From Oscillospiraceae bacterium (GTDB taxonomy: Bacteria > Bacillota > Clostridia > Oscillospirales > UBA929): 18,763 nt of DNA. Shown here piece by piece: positions 6,913 to 13,993 of the stretch. The translations under genes were made by a program, and so were the position numbers. Positions within the stretch are counted from its first letter, which is position 1. The number at the start of each line of letters is the position of its first letter. Location: assembly GCA_031289065.1 (NCBI GenBank), contig JAITQI010000024.1:1-18763 (forward strand), read 5' to 3'. The notes under the pieces were generated by a model. The model made no database searches, was not told where the DNA came from, and saw nothing but the letters and a program-made list of their open reading frames with translations.

Positions 6913-6930
6913 GAAAGGGGGCCCCCTTTC
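6913..6930. promoter_or_regulatory. Perfect 18-base palindrome covering a ribosome-binding site
   Basis: GAAAGGGGG followed directly by CCCCCTTTC abuts the GTG start of the DUF4860-like gene. The Shine-Dalgarno sequence AAAGGGGG is one full arm, so the mRNA could fold to hide its own ribosome site. Confidence 0.6.
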
Positions 6931-7017
6931 AGAGGACAGGGGACAGAGGACAGAACGGGGGGCTTTGGGGGGGCTATTCTGTCTTCTGTTTTCTGTCTTC
7001 TGTTTTCTGTTATCTGT
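6931..7017. repeat. GACAGA-type inverted repeat element
   Basis: The left part carries GGACAGA units. After a G-rich spacer an opposite-strand set of TCTGTCTTCTGTTTTC units follows. ACAGAGGACAGAA and TTCTGTCTTCTGT can pair over 13 bases with one G-T pair. The right end runs into the last codons of the upstream gene (stop TAA at 7012-7010). The G-rich tail and unit match the element at 1626-1662. Confidence 0.65.
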
Positions 7018-7324
7018 CTTCGGTCATTTGAATTACGATTACCACCGGGGCGAGGTTGGAGCCGTCGGTTTTATAGTATACGGCAAAACGGGTTTCGTCG
7101 TAATGCAGACCGTAATGTTCTTGCAAATAGGCCACCGCGGGGGGATAGGCCCCTTCCAGGGCGTAGCACTGCACGGCGGCGCGGCGGACGGCCTGTTCCA
7201 CCCGGAGGCGCTGGGCCTCAGCGGCCTGCCCGTCGGCGCCCCGGAGGCTGAACACCCCGGCGGCCAGCACGGCCAGCAGGGAGAGAAGCGTGATCCACAG
7301 GGTCAGTTTGTCAAAGCGTTTCAT
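7010..7324 (-). CDS. Small membrane-anchored pilus-cluster protein
   Basis: A 104-residue protein with a basic start MKRFDK, one hydrophobic helix (about 8-27) and a soluble tail rich in a pattern typical of minor components (RRAAVQCYALEGAYPPAVAY, residues 48-67, then YLQEHYGLHYDE). Similar short proteins occur beside PilC and DUF4860 genes in clostridia; no function is established. The ATG at 7324 starts 10 bases after the pilC stop with GGGGGG before it. The longer open frame to 7432 only shadows pilC. The last residues (TEDR) are encoded by a dispersed repeat, so the native C-terminus may have been changed. Translation as a pilus accessory protein is inferred from context. Confidence 0.75.
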   Translation of the reverse strand: MKRFDKLTLWITLLSLLAVLAAGVFSLRGADGQAAEAQRLRVEQAVRRAAVQCYALEGAYPPAVAYLQEHYGLHYDETRFAVYYKTDGSNLAPVVIVIQMTEDR

Positions 7325-7334
7325 CCCGGCCCCC

Positions 7335-8378
7335 CTATCCGATGGCGGCCATGATGCGCATGAGGGGGAGCATGACCGACACCAGGATGCCGCCCACCAC
7401 GATGGACAGCAGGGCCACAAAGGCCGGTTCAATGGCCCCGATGAGGCGGCCCAGGGCGGTGTCCACCTCGGCTTCGTAGCGTTCGGCCAGGCGGGCCATC
7501 ATGCCGTCCAGGTCGCCGGTTTTGAAGCCCGCCGACAGCATCCGGGTGAACAGGCGGGGAAATATCCCGGCGGCGCACAGGGCGTCCGGGAGGTTGTCCC
7601 CCTGGGCGACACGGTCGCGGCAGAGGGCGAGCTTTTGGGCCACATAGGCGTTGTCCAGCAAGTCGCCGGACAGGCCCAGCGCGGTTTCGGCGGGCACACC
7701 GCTGCGCAGCAGGAAGGCCATGGCTGTGGCGAAGCGCTCGGCGGCGATTTTGCGGGTCAGGGTTCGGGTCAGGAAAAACGTCGCCTTGCACTGATCGAGG
7801 GCGGCCCGGCCCTTGGGGGCCCGGCGCAGCAGATAGAGCCCCATCAGGATCGCCAAAACGACCGCCGCCGCCGCCCACCAGAACCGGCCCGCGAACTGTC
7901 CGAAGGCGATGAGCCCCCGGGCCAGGCCGGGCAACTCCTCCCCCTGATCCCGGAGCAGGTCGCCGAACAGAGGCAGGACGTTGGCGATGAGCAGGGCCAC
8001 CACGGCGGCCATCATAAGGATGAGCAGCACCGGGTAGGTCACCGAGGAGCGCACCCGCTGTTTGAGGGCTTCCTCTCGCTCGTAGAAGTCGGCCAGGGTG
8101 GACATGATCTCGTCGAGCTGCCCCGCCGTCTCGCCCACGCGCACCATGCGCTCCAAATGGGCCGGGAACACCCCGGCCTCCCGGATGGCCTGGGAGAAGC
8201 TCTCCCGCCTCTCCACACCGCCGCACACCGCCGCGATGGCGTTTTGCAGCGCGGGGGCGCCCAGCTCCTCCTTCATCAGGGCCAGGCCCTCCAACAGAGG
8301 CACCCCGGCCCGCAAAAACAGCGCCGTCTGCGTACAGAAGAGCGTAATGTCAGAAGAGCGCAACCGATTGTGAGACAA
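7335..8378 (-). CDS. pilC: Type IV pilus inner-membrane platform protein PilC (GspF family)
   Basis: PilC/GspF proteins form the membrane platform on which the assembly and retraction ATPases act. The protein (347 residues from the TTG chosen) has the expected duplicated cytoplasmic domains with matching motifs, VGETAGQLDEIM and GFKTGDLDGMM about 200 residues apart. Its three membrane helices are near VTYPVLLILMMAAVVALLI, FWWAAAAVVLAILMGLYLL and FVALLSIVVGGILVSVM. Family length is about 350-400, so it is complete but has a short N-terminus. The frame allows GTG at 8390, but the site AAAGGTGG (8394-8387) overlaps that codon and is spaced 8 bases from TTG at 8378, so TTG is preferred. It is the first gene of the pilus cluster, after a terminator, with no clear promoter seen. 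Confidence 0.92.
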   Translation of the reverse strand: MSHNRLRSSDITLFCTQTALFLRAGVPLLEGLALMKEELGAPALQNAIAAVCGGVERRESFSQAIREAGVFPAHLERMVRVGETAGQLDEIMSTLADFYEREEALKQRVRSSVTYPVLLILMMAAVVALLIANVLPLFGDLLRDQGEELPGLARGLIAFGQFAGRFWWAAAAVVLAILMGLYLLRRAPKGRAALDQCKATFFLTRTLTRKIAAERFATAMAFLLRSGVPAETALGLSGDLLDNAYVAQKLALCRDRVAQGDNLPDALCAAGIFPRLFTRMLSAGFKTGDLDGMMARLAERYEAEVDTALGRLIGAIEPAFVALLSIVVGGILVSVMLPLMRIMAAIG

Positions 8379-8438
8379 CGGAGAAACCACCTTTCAGCGC
8401 CAGAGGCCGGACGTCAGGGGGGGCCGAGGCCACCCCAC

Positions 8439-8478
8439 AAAAAACACGCGGAGGGGAACCGAAGTTCCCTTCCGCGTG
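8439..8478 (-). terminator. Strong terminator with UUCG tetraloop after the aminopeptidase gene
   Basis: On the minus strand CACGCGGAAGGGAAC and GTTCCCCTCCGCGTG pair over 15 bases (one G-T pair) around a C-UUCG-G loop, an extra-stable RNA tetraloop. Six T follow. It lies 25 bases after the stop at 8504 and separates the metabolic genes from the pilus cluster. Confidence 0.95.
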
Positions 8479-8503
8479 GTCTGTCCGTTGACGTTCGCCC
8501 CTG

Positions 8504-9736
8504 TTAAAAGGCAAATTTGCCGTCGATGAAGACAGGTTCCGCCGTGCCGTCCGGGCGGATGCCCCGGATGGAAAGGTCTTCTGTTCCTATCATCATATCG
8601 ACATGTGTGAGGGAATCGTTTAGCCCTCTTTGCGTTCTTTCTTTTTCGGAAAGGTTGACGCCGTCTTTGATACAGTTGGGGTAGGCCCGGCCCAGGGCGA
8701 TGTGGCAGGCGGCGTTTTCGTCGAACAGGGTGTTGTAATACAGCAGTTTTTGGACCGCGATGGGGGAGTCCGCGGGCACGAGGGCCACTTCGCCCAGGCG
8801 GCGGGCCCCTTCGTCGATACCAAGCAGGTTTTCCAGGGCCGCTTGGTTTTTCGCGGCCTTGTGGGCGATAACCAGGCCGTCCTGAAAGGTCAGCTCGATG
8901 CCCTCGATGAGCTGGCCCTGATAGGACAGGGGCAGAGCGGACACGACATGCCCGGAGGCCCCCAGGCGGTGGGGCGCGGTGAAAATCTCCTCGGTGGGGA
9001 TGTTGGGGAAGAAGGAGCGGCCGTCCGGCGCGGTGGCCGCGCCGCCCTCCCAGATGTGATGATCCGGCAGGGGGATGGTCAGGTCGGTGCCCAGCCCGTT
9101 TTGGAAGCGCAGGGCGGCGAACTGGTTTTGGTTGAGGCGGGCGGCCCGGCGGGACAGGGCGGCGTCATGGGCCTCCCAAGCGGCGGCGGGGTCGGGCCCG
9201 TCGGCCCGGGAGGCTTTGAGGATGGCGGCCCACAGGCGCTCCACCGCCTCCGCTTCCGGCAGGCCGGGGAACACCTTCCGCGCCCACGCCCCGGAGGGCA
9301 CGGCCCCGATGCCCCAGACGAGGCGATCGGCCATGAGGCGCTCGCTGTGTTCCTTCAGGGCGGTTTGGGCGCAGATGGAGAAGGCCCGCAGGCGGGCGGG
9401 GTCGGCCTCCTTGAGGGCCTCCGGATCGGAGGACTCCACCCGGAGGTAGGCGGCGTTCAGGGCGTCGAATTCCTCGTAAAGCTGTTTGCGCCAGCCGGGG
9501 AAGGTGGTGAAGACCTCGTCGGCGGCGCGCAGGTAGGTCAGGCGGGAAATTTCGTCGTCCCCCCACAGCAGATGAACCTCCCGCGCCCCGGCCTCATAGG
9601 CCTTTTCGGCCACCAGCCGGGCGAAGGGATAGTTTTCCACCGAGGCGCTGAGCACCAGAGGTTGGCCGGGTTGCAGACGGACGCCGTGGCTGATGAGCAG
9701 GGCGGCGTAAGCTTCCCGTTGTTGGGCGGTGGGCAT
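8504..9736 (-). CDS. M29-family metallo-aminopeptidase (AmpS/PepS-like)
   Basis: A cytoplasmic two-metal exopeptidase that removes N-terminal residues from peptides. The 410 residues match the family length. The expected metal and active-site residues appear in order: E250 in IPTEE, E316 in LGEVAL, H345 and Y352 in NAACHIALGRAY, and H378 and D380 in THVDMMIG. These fall at almost the same numbers as in characterised M29 enzymes of about 410 residues. The N-terminal half (to about 230) is the usual dimerisation and substrate-entry domain. ATG at 9736 has AAGGGG nine bases upstream. It follows glgP by 149 bases and ends at a strong terminator. A link to glycogen metabolism is not evident; it may only share the transcript. 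Confidence 0.94.
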   Translation of the reverse strand: MPTAQQREAYAALLISHGVRLQPGQPLVLSASVENYPFARLVAEKAYEAGAREVHLLWGDDEISRLTYLRAADEVFTTFPGWRKQLYEEFDALNAAYLRVESSDPEALKEADPARLRAFSICAQTALKEHSERLMADRLVWGIGAVPSGAWARKVFPGLPEAEAVERLWAAILKASRADGPDPAAAWEAHDAALSRRAARLNQNQFAALRFQNGLGTDLTIPLPDHHIWEGGAATAPDGRSFFPNIPTEEIFTAPHRLGASGHVVSALPLSYQGQLIEGIELTFQDGLVIAHKAAKNQAALENLLGIDEGARRLGEVALVPADSPIAVQKLLYYNTLFDENAACHIALGRAYPNCIKDGVNLSEKERTQRGLNDSLTHVDMMIGTEDLSIRGIRPDGTAEPVFIDGKFAF

Positions 9737-9775
9737 GAGACATATCCCCTTTCATGCGTCTGATTTTAGTCTTTG

Positions 9776-9889
9776 TCAAAATACCTTTTTATAGCCGTCG
9801 TATCTTCCGTCCCTCTCTTCGATGACCTCGCCGTTGGGGAAGACCAGGGCCCGGAAGCGCGGGGCTGCCCATTCGTTCCCGGCTCTCAG
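9776..9889 (-). other. Coding-like short stretch downstream of glgP, possible gene remnant
   Basis: In the minus-strand frame one base behind glgP, an open frame crosses the glgP stop and continues to TGA at 9778-9776. The tail reads RALVFPNGEVIEERDGRYDG then YKKVF. Its amino-acid make-up and GC-rich third positions look like real protein and not noise. No ATG, GTG or TTG with a ribosome site opens it; the codon at the glgP stop is CTG. It could be the leftover 3' end of a lost gene. A programmed -1 shift from glgP is unlikely because no slippery heptamer is present and GlgP proteins end near IWGI. No homolog is recognised. Confidence 0.3.
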
Positions 9890-12315
9890 CGGTTTTCCGG
9901 TTTGAGGCCGGTGTTGATGCCCCAGATGTATTTGGCGTACTGGGCGACGCTGCGGTCGGCGGAGAAGTGCCCGGCGGCGGCAATGTTGCGCAGGGACATG
10001 CGGTTCCAGTGTTCCTGATCCCGGTAGGCGGCCGACACCCGGGCCCGGGCCTTGCCATAGCTGTCAAAGTCGGCCAGGAGGAGGTAGGTGTCCCGCAGGA
10101 GGAGGGAGGAGGAGATGTCGTTGTAGGCCACGCCGTCGGAAAAACCTTGGGAGACATGGTCGATGACCCGTCTGAGCTCGGGGTTTTGGTTGTAGTACTG
10201 CATGGGTTCGTAGCCGCTTTTGACCAGGGACTCCACCTCGGGGGCCCGCAGGCCGAACAGGAAGATGTTGTCCTCCCCCACCGCCTCGGTCATCTCGACG
10301 TTGGCCCCGTCCAGGGTGCCCATGGTCAGGGCCCCGTTGAACATGAACTTCATGTTGCCGGTGCCCGACGCCTCCTTGCCCGCCGTGGAAATCTGCTCGG
10401 ACAGCTCGGCGGCCGGCATGAGCAGCTCGGCCAGGGAGACCCGGTAGTTTTCCAGGAAGACCACCTTGAGCCGGTCGCCCACCGTTTTGTCGCTGTTGAT
10501 CTGCTGGGCCAGGCTGCCGATGAGGCGGATGATGCGCTTGGCGATGTAGTAGCCCGACGCGGCCTTGGCCCCGAAGAGGAAGGTGGTGGGCACCACGTCC
10601 AGCTTGGGGTTGTCCCGGAGCTGGTTGTACAGCCGGATGATGTGCAGGACGTTGAGGAGCTGGCGTTTGTACTCGTGGAGGCGTTTTACCTGCACGTCGA
10701 AGAGGGAGGCCGGATCGACCAGCACCCCGGCGGTGTCATAGATGTACTTGGCCATGCGCTCCTTGTTGCGGCGCTTGATGACCGCCAGCTGGGCCAGCAC
10801 GGCGGGGTTGTTCTCAAACCGCCCCAGCTGGTGCAAGTCGTTGGGCCGTGTGAGGTAGCGGTCGCCGCAAAGGTCGCGGATCAGGGCGTGGAGCTCGGGG
10901 TTGACCTGGGCCAGCCAGCGGCGGTGATCCACGCCGTTGGTGACGTTGAAAAACTTTTCCGGGGCGCGGCGGTAGGCGTCGGCGAAGATGTCCTCCCGAA
11001 GGATGCGGCTGTGCAGCGCGGAGACGCCGTTGACGGCGAAGCAGGCGGAGACGCACAGGTTGGCCATGCGCACCTCGCCGTTCCAGACGACGGCGTTGTC
11101 GGCGCACTGCTCCTGGGAATAGGACAGGTCCTCCCGCAGGTGGGTCAGCAGGCGGTTGTTGATTTCGCACAGGAGCTGCCAGATGCGGGGCAGCAGCATT
11201 TCCAGGGCCTGCTGGGGCCAGCGCTCCAGGGCCTCGGAGAGGATGGTGTGGTTTGTGTAGGCCACCGAATGGGTGACGATACCCCAGGCCTCGTCCCAGT
11301 CCATGCCCTCCTCGTCGAGGAGGATGCGCATGAGCTCGGGGATGACCAGGGTGGGGTGGGTGTCGTTGATTTGGAAGACGTGGCGCAGGTGGAAGTCCTT
11401 CAGGGTGCCGAAGCGGGCCTTGTGCGCCCTGACCACCGACTGCACGGTGGCCGACACGAAGAAATACTGCTGGCGCAGGCGCAGCATTTTGCCCTCAAAG
11501 TGGTTGTCCTCGGGGTAGAGCACCTTGGAGATGACCTCGGCCAGGGCGTTTTGCTCCACCGCACGGAGATATTCCCCCCGGGCGAACAGGGACATGTCAA
11601 ACTGCACGGGGGACTTGGCGTTCCACAGGCGCAGGGTGTTGACCTGGGTGGTTTCGTACCCTGCGATGGACATGTCCATGGGGATGGCCAGCACCGAGGT
11701 GTAGTCGGTCTGCACCGGGCGCATACGCCCGTCCTCCCAGGCCGTTTCCACCCGGCCCCCGAAGCGCACCTCCTCGGCCTCGTCGAGCCGGGGCATGAGC
11801 CACACGTCGCCGGTTTCCAGCCAGGGATCGGGCAGTTCCACCTGTTCCCCTTCGATGATCTTCTGGCGGAAGATGCCGTAATGGTAGCAGATGGAGTACC
11901 CGGTGGCCGGGATGCCCAGGGTGGTCATAGAGTCCAGATAGCAGGCGGCCAGGCGGCCCAAGCCCCCGTTGCCCAGGCCGGCGTCGGCCTCGGCCTCGAA
12001 GATGTCGTTCGGGTCGTAGCCCAGGGTTTTCAGGGCGCCGGACATGTCGTCCAAAATCCCCAAGTTGTAGGCGTTTTTCATCAGGGAACGCCCCAGCAGG
12101 AACTCCAGAGACAGGTAATGAACCTGCCGGGCGTCCCGCCGCGTCTGATCCTCGGTCTGGGCCACCAGCCCGGCCGACATGCGGTCCCGCACCAGCAGCG
12201 CGCAGGCCTTGAAGATCTGCGTCTTGGTCGCGTCGGCCGCCTCCCGCCCGAAGTGGTGATGCAGCTTATCGACCAGTTCTTCCGCCATTTTTTTCTGAGC
12301 AAACGTAACGGCCAT
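9886..12315 (-). CDS. glgP: Glycogen/alpha-glucan phosphorylase (GT35)
   Basis: A PLP-dependent enzyme that releases glucose-1-phosphate from the non-reducing ends of glycogen. The 809 residues match the family (about 800-840). Motifs include EADAGLGNGGLGRLAACYLD near residue 110-127, INDTHPTLVIPEL, NVTNGVDHRRW and the PLP-lysine region EASGTGNMKF with the lysine at about residue 656. The usual end IWGI is followed by a short extension. AAAGGAG lies 7 bases before the ATG at 12315. It comes after glgA across a 132-base gap with a hairpin, so it may be partly uncoupled from glgA. It is the degrading arm of the cluster. No debranching enzyme is present in the window. Confidence 0.97.
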   Translation of the reverse strand: MAVTFAQKKMAEELVDKLHHHFGREAADATKTQIFKACALLVRDRMSAGLVAQTEDQTRRDARQVHYLSLEFLLGRSLMKNAYNLGILDDMSGALKTLGYDPNDIFEAEADAGLGNGGLGRLAACYLDSMTTLGIPATGYSICYHYGIFRQKIIEGEQVELPDPWLETGDVWLMPRLDEAEEVRFGGRVETAWEDGRMRPVQTDYTSVLAIPMDMSIAGYETTQVNTLRLWNAKSPVQFDMSLFARGEYLRAVEQNALAEVISKVLYPEDNHFEGKMLRLRQQYFFVSATVQSVVRAHKARFGTLKDFHLRHVFQINDTHPTLVIPELMRILLDEEGMDWDEAWGIVTHSVAYTNHTILSEALERWPQQALEMLLPRIWQLLCEINNRLLTHLREDLSYSQEQCADNAVVWNGEVRMANLCVSACFAVNGVSALHSRILREDIFADAYRRAPEKFFNVTNGVDHRRWLAQVNPELHALIRDLCGDRYLTRPNDLHQLGRFENNPAVLAQLAVIKRRNKERMAKYIYDTAGVLVDPASLFDVQVKRLHEYKRQLLNVLHIIRLYNQLRDNPKLDVVPTTFLFGAKAASGYYIAKRIIRLIGSLAQQINSDKTVGDRLKVVFLENYRVSLAELLMPAAELSEQISTAGKEASGTGNMKFMFNGALTMGTLDGANVEMTEAVGEDNIFLFGLRAPEVESLVKSGYEPMQYYNQNPELRRVIDHVSQGFSDGVAYNDISSSLLLRDTYLLLADFDSYGKARARVSAAYRDQEHWNRMSLRNIAAAGHFSADRSVAQYAKYIWGINTGLKPENR

Positions 12316-12354
12316 TGGATATCTCCTTTGGAAGAGGTTGGGGGGGTACGCCGG

Positions 12355-12389
12355 AAAAAGCGCAGGGGGCCGATGCCTTCATCGGCCCC
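12355..12389 (-). terminator. Hairpin terminator or attenuator between glgA and glgP
   Basis: On the minus strand GGGGCCGATG and CATCGGCCCC form a perfect 10-base stem with loop AAGG. TGCGC and five T follow. It lies about 60 bases after the glgA stop and 40 before the glgP start. With no clear promoter seen in the remaining bases, partial read-through that lowers glgP relative to glgA is possible. Confidence 0.65.
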
Positions 12390-12447
12390 GCTGGTTGCTT
12401 TACTGGCTGCTCTTTTTATTTGAATTGACCATGATTGCTTTGGGTTT

Positions 12448-13884
12448 TTATTTTTTCCCGGTCAGCTGTCTGAAGAGTGTCAAATATTGGGAGGCTGATT
12501 CTTTCCAGTCGAAGGGGATGGCCATGTCGAGGCGCTGGAGAGCGGCCCAGGCCTCTTTGTCGTGGTAGGTGTCCACCGCTTGGCGCAGGACGTGGAGCAT
12601 GTCGTCGGCGTTGTAGTTGGCGAAGGTGAAGCCCCGGCCCTCGCCGGTTTCCGGGTCGTAGGGGGTCACGGTGTCCCGCAGGCCGCCGGTTTCCCGCACC
12701 ACCGGGACGGTGCCGTACCGCATGGCCATCATCTGGGACAGGCCGCAGGGCTCGGCTTGGGAGGGCATGAGGAAAATATCCGCCCCGCCGAAAATCTTCA
12801 TGGCCAGCCCGAAATTGATCATGATACTGGCCGACAGCCGCCCGGAATAGATGCTCTGGGCGGTGGCGAAAATTTGCTCGTAATGCCAGTCGCCCCGGCC
12901 CAGCACGACGAGCTGCACCGGCATTTTCATGATGGTGTCCAGCGCGGAGGCCACCAAATCCAGCCCCTTATGCCCGGCCAGGCGGGTCACCATGGCGATG
13001 ATGGGGATGTTCTCATCCTGGTTGAGGCCCAGAATCTTTTGCAGGTCGAGTTTGTTGTATACCTTGTCGGCCAGGGTGTCCGGCCCGAAACGGCGGGAGA
13101 GGTTTGGATCTGTTTGGGGGTCGTAGAGCTTGGTGTCGATGCCGTTGAGGATGCCGGTGAGTTTGGCACGGTTGTTGGAGATGACCCGCTCCATGCCGTG
13201 GGCGTAGAAGGGATATTGCAGTTCTTCGGCATAGGTGGGGCTGACTGTGGTCACCCCGTCGGCGCACTCGACGCCCCCCTTGAGCAGGGAGATGCCGCCG
13301 CCGTAACGCAGGGTGCCGTCGGTGTACAGGGGCTCGGGCAGGGCGAAGATGTCCCCCATGAGGGCGACGTCGTAGCGGCCCTGGTATTCGATGTTGTGGA
13401 TGGTCAGTACGGTGCGGATGCCGTCGTAGAAGGGGTCGCCCCCGTGGAGGCGGCGGATGTACACCGGCACAAGGGCGGTCTGCCAGTCGTTGACCTGCAC
13501 CACGTCGGGCACCCAGCCCAGCTCGGGCAGGAGATCGACCACCGCCTTGGAGAAGAAGGCGAACCGCTCGCCGTCGTCGAAATGGCCGTAAATTTCGCTG
13601 CGCTTGAAATAGTACTCGTTGTCCAGGAAATAGTAGACGACGCCGTCTTTTTTCAGCTCGAACAGGCCGCAATACAGATTGCGCCAGGACAGGCGTATGT
13701 ACACATACTTGACAAAGCGCATGTCAGAGCGCCAAGGCTCGCCGATACCGCCGTACAGCGGCAGGATGACCCGGGCGGACACGCGTTTGGCCGCCAGCGC
13801 CCCGGGCAGGGAGCCCATCACATCCGCCAACCCTCCGGTCTTGACAAAGGGGGCGCATTCGCTGGCCACAAACAGCACCTTCAT
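12448..13884 (-). CDS. glgA: Glycogen synthase, ADP-glucose type (GT5)
   Basis: This enzyme transfers glucose from ADP-glucose to the growing alpha-1,4-glucan. The 478-residue protein has the GT5 signature KTGGL with Lys15 at the ADP-glucose site (MKVLFVASECAPFVKTGGL), the domain-linking NIEYQGRYD region and the C-terminal loop SQAEPCGLSQMMAMRYG with the catalytic-site glutamate at about residue 378. ATG at 13884 matches the family start and has AAAGGATGG upstream. An open frame to 13929 adds 15 unlikely residues and is not used. It follows the membrane protein after 109 bases that contain an 8-bp stem-loop (13938-13963) with no T run. The UDP-glucose-using GT3 family is excluded by the fold signature. 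Confidence 0.97.
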   Translation of the reverse strand: MKVLFVASECAPFVKTGGLADVMGSLPGALAAKRVSARVILPLYGGIGEPWRSDMRFVKYVYIRLSWRNLYCGLFELKKDGVVYYFLDNEYYFKRSEIYGHFDDGERFAFFSKAVVDLLPELGWVPDVVQVNDWQTALVPVYIRRLHGGDPFYDGIRTVLTIHNIEYQGRYDVALMGDIFALPEPLYTDGTLRYGGGISLLKGGVECADGVTTVSPTYAEELQYPFYAHGMERVISNNRAKLTGILNGIDTKLYDPQTDPNLSRRFGPDTLADKVYNKLDLQKILGLNQDENIPIIAMVTRLAGHKGLDLVASALDTIMKMPVQLVVLGRGDWHYEQIFATAQSIYSGRLSASIMINFGLAMKIFGGADIFLMPSQAEPCGLSQMMAMRYGTVPVVRETGGLRDTVTPYDPETGEGRGFTFANYNADDMLHVLRQAVDTYHDKEAWAALQRLDMAIPFDWKESASQYLTLFRQLTGKK

Positions 13885-13993
13885 AATAAAACCATCCTTT
13901 CCGTGAAAACAATGGAAGCTGAGACACAAGTACGGTGAAACGGGGACAACAGCGGCCCCGTTTGGGCACAGTGGAGAGAGGAAAAGGCGGTTT

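Noticed and set aside
7335..8390. GTG start for pilC at 8390
   Set aside because: Its ribosome site would overlap the codon; TTG at 8378 is spaced 8 bases from AAAGGTGG and is preferred, although the choice is not certain.
9751..9779. Promoter for the aminopeptidase starting with TTGACA on the minus strand
   Set aside because: At 17 bases the -10 would read CATGAA, a poor match; the TTGACA also falls on the stop of a short open stretch. Not called.
9967..12423. Long plus-strand open frame opposite glgP (818 codons)
   Set aside because: Antisense shadow of glgP; no family motifs and no ribosome site.
13938..13963. Terminator between the membrane protein and glgA
   Set aside because: An 8-bp stem AAACGGGG/CCCCGTTT exists but no T run follows in either direction, so termination is not supported.
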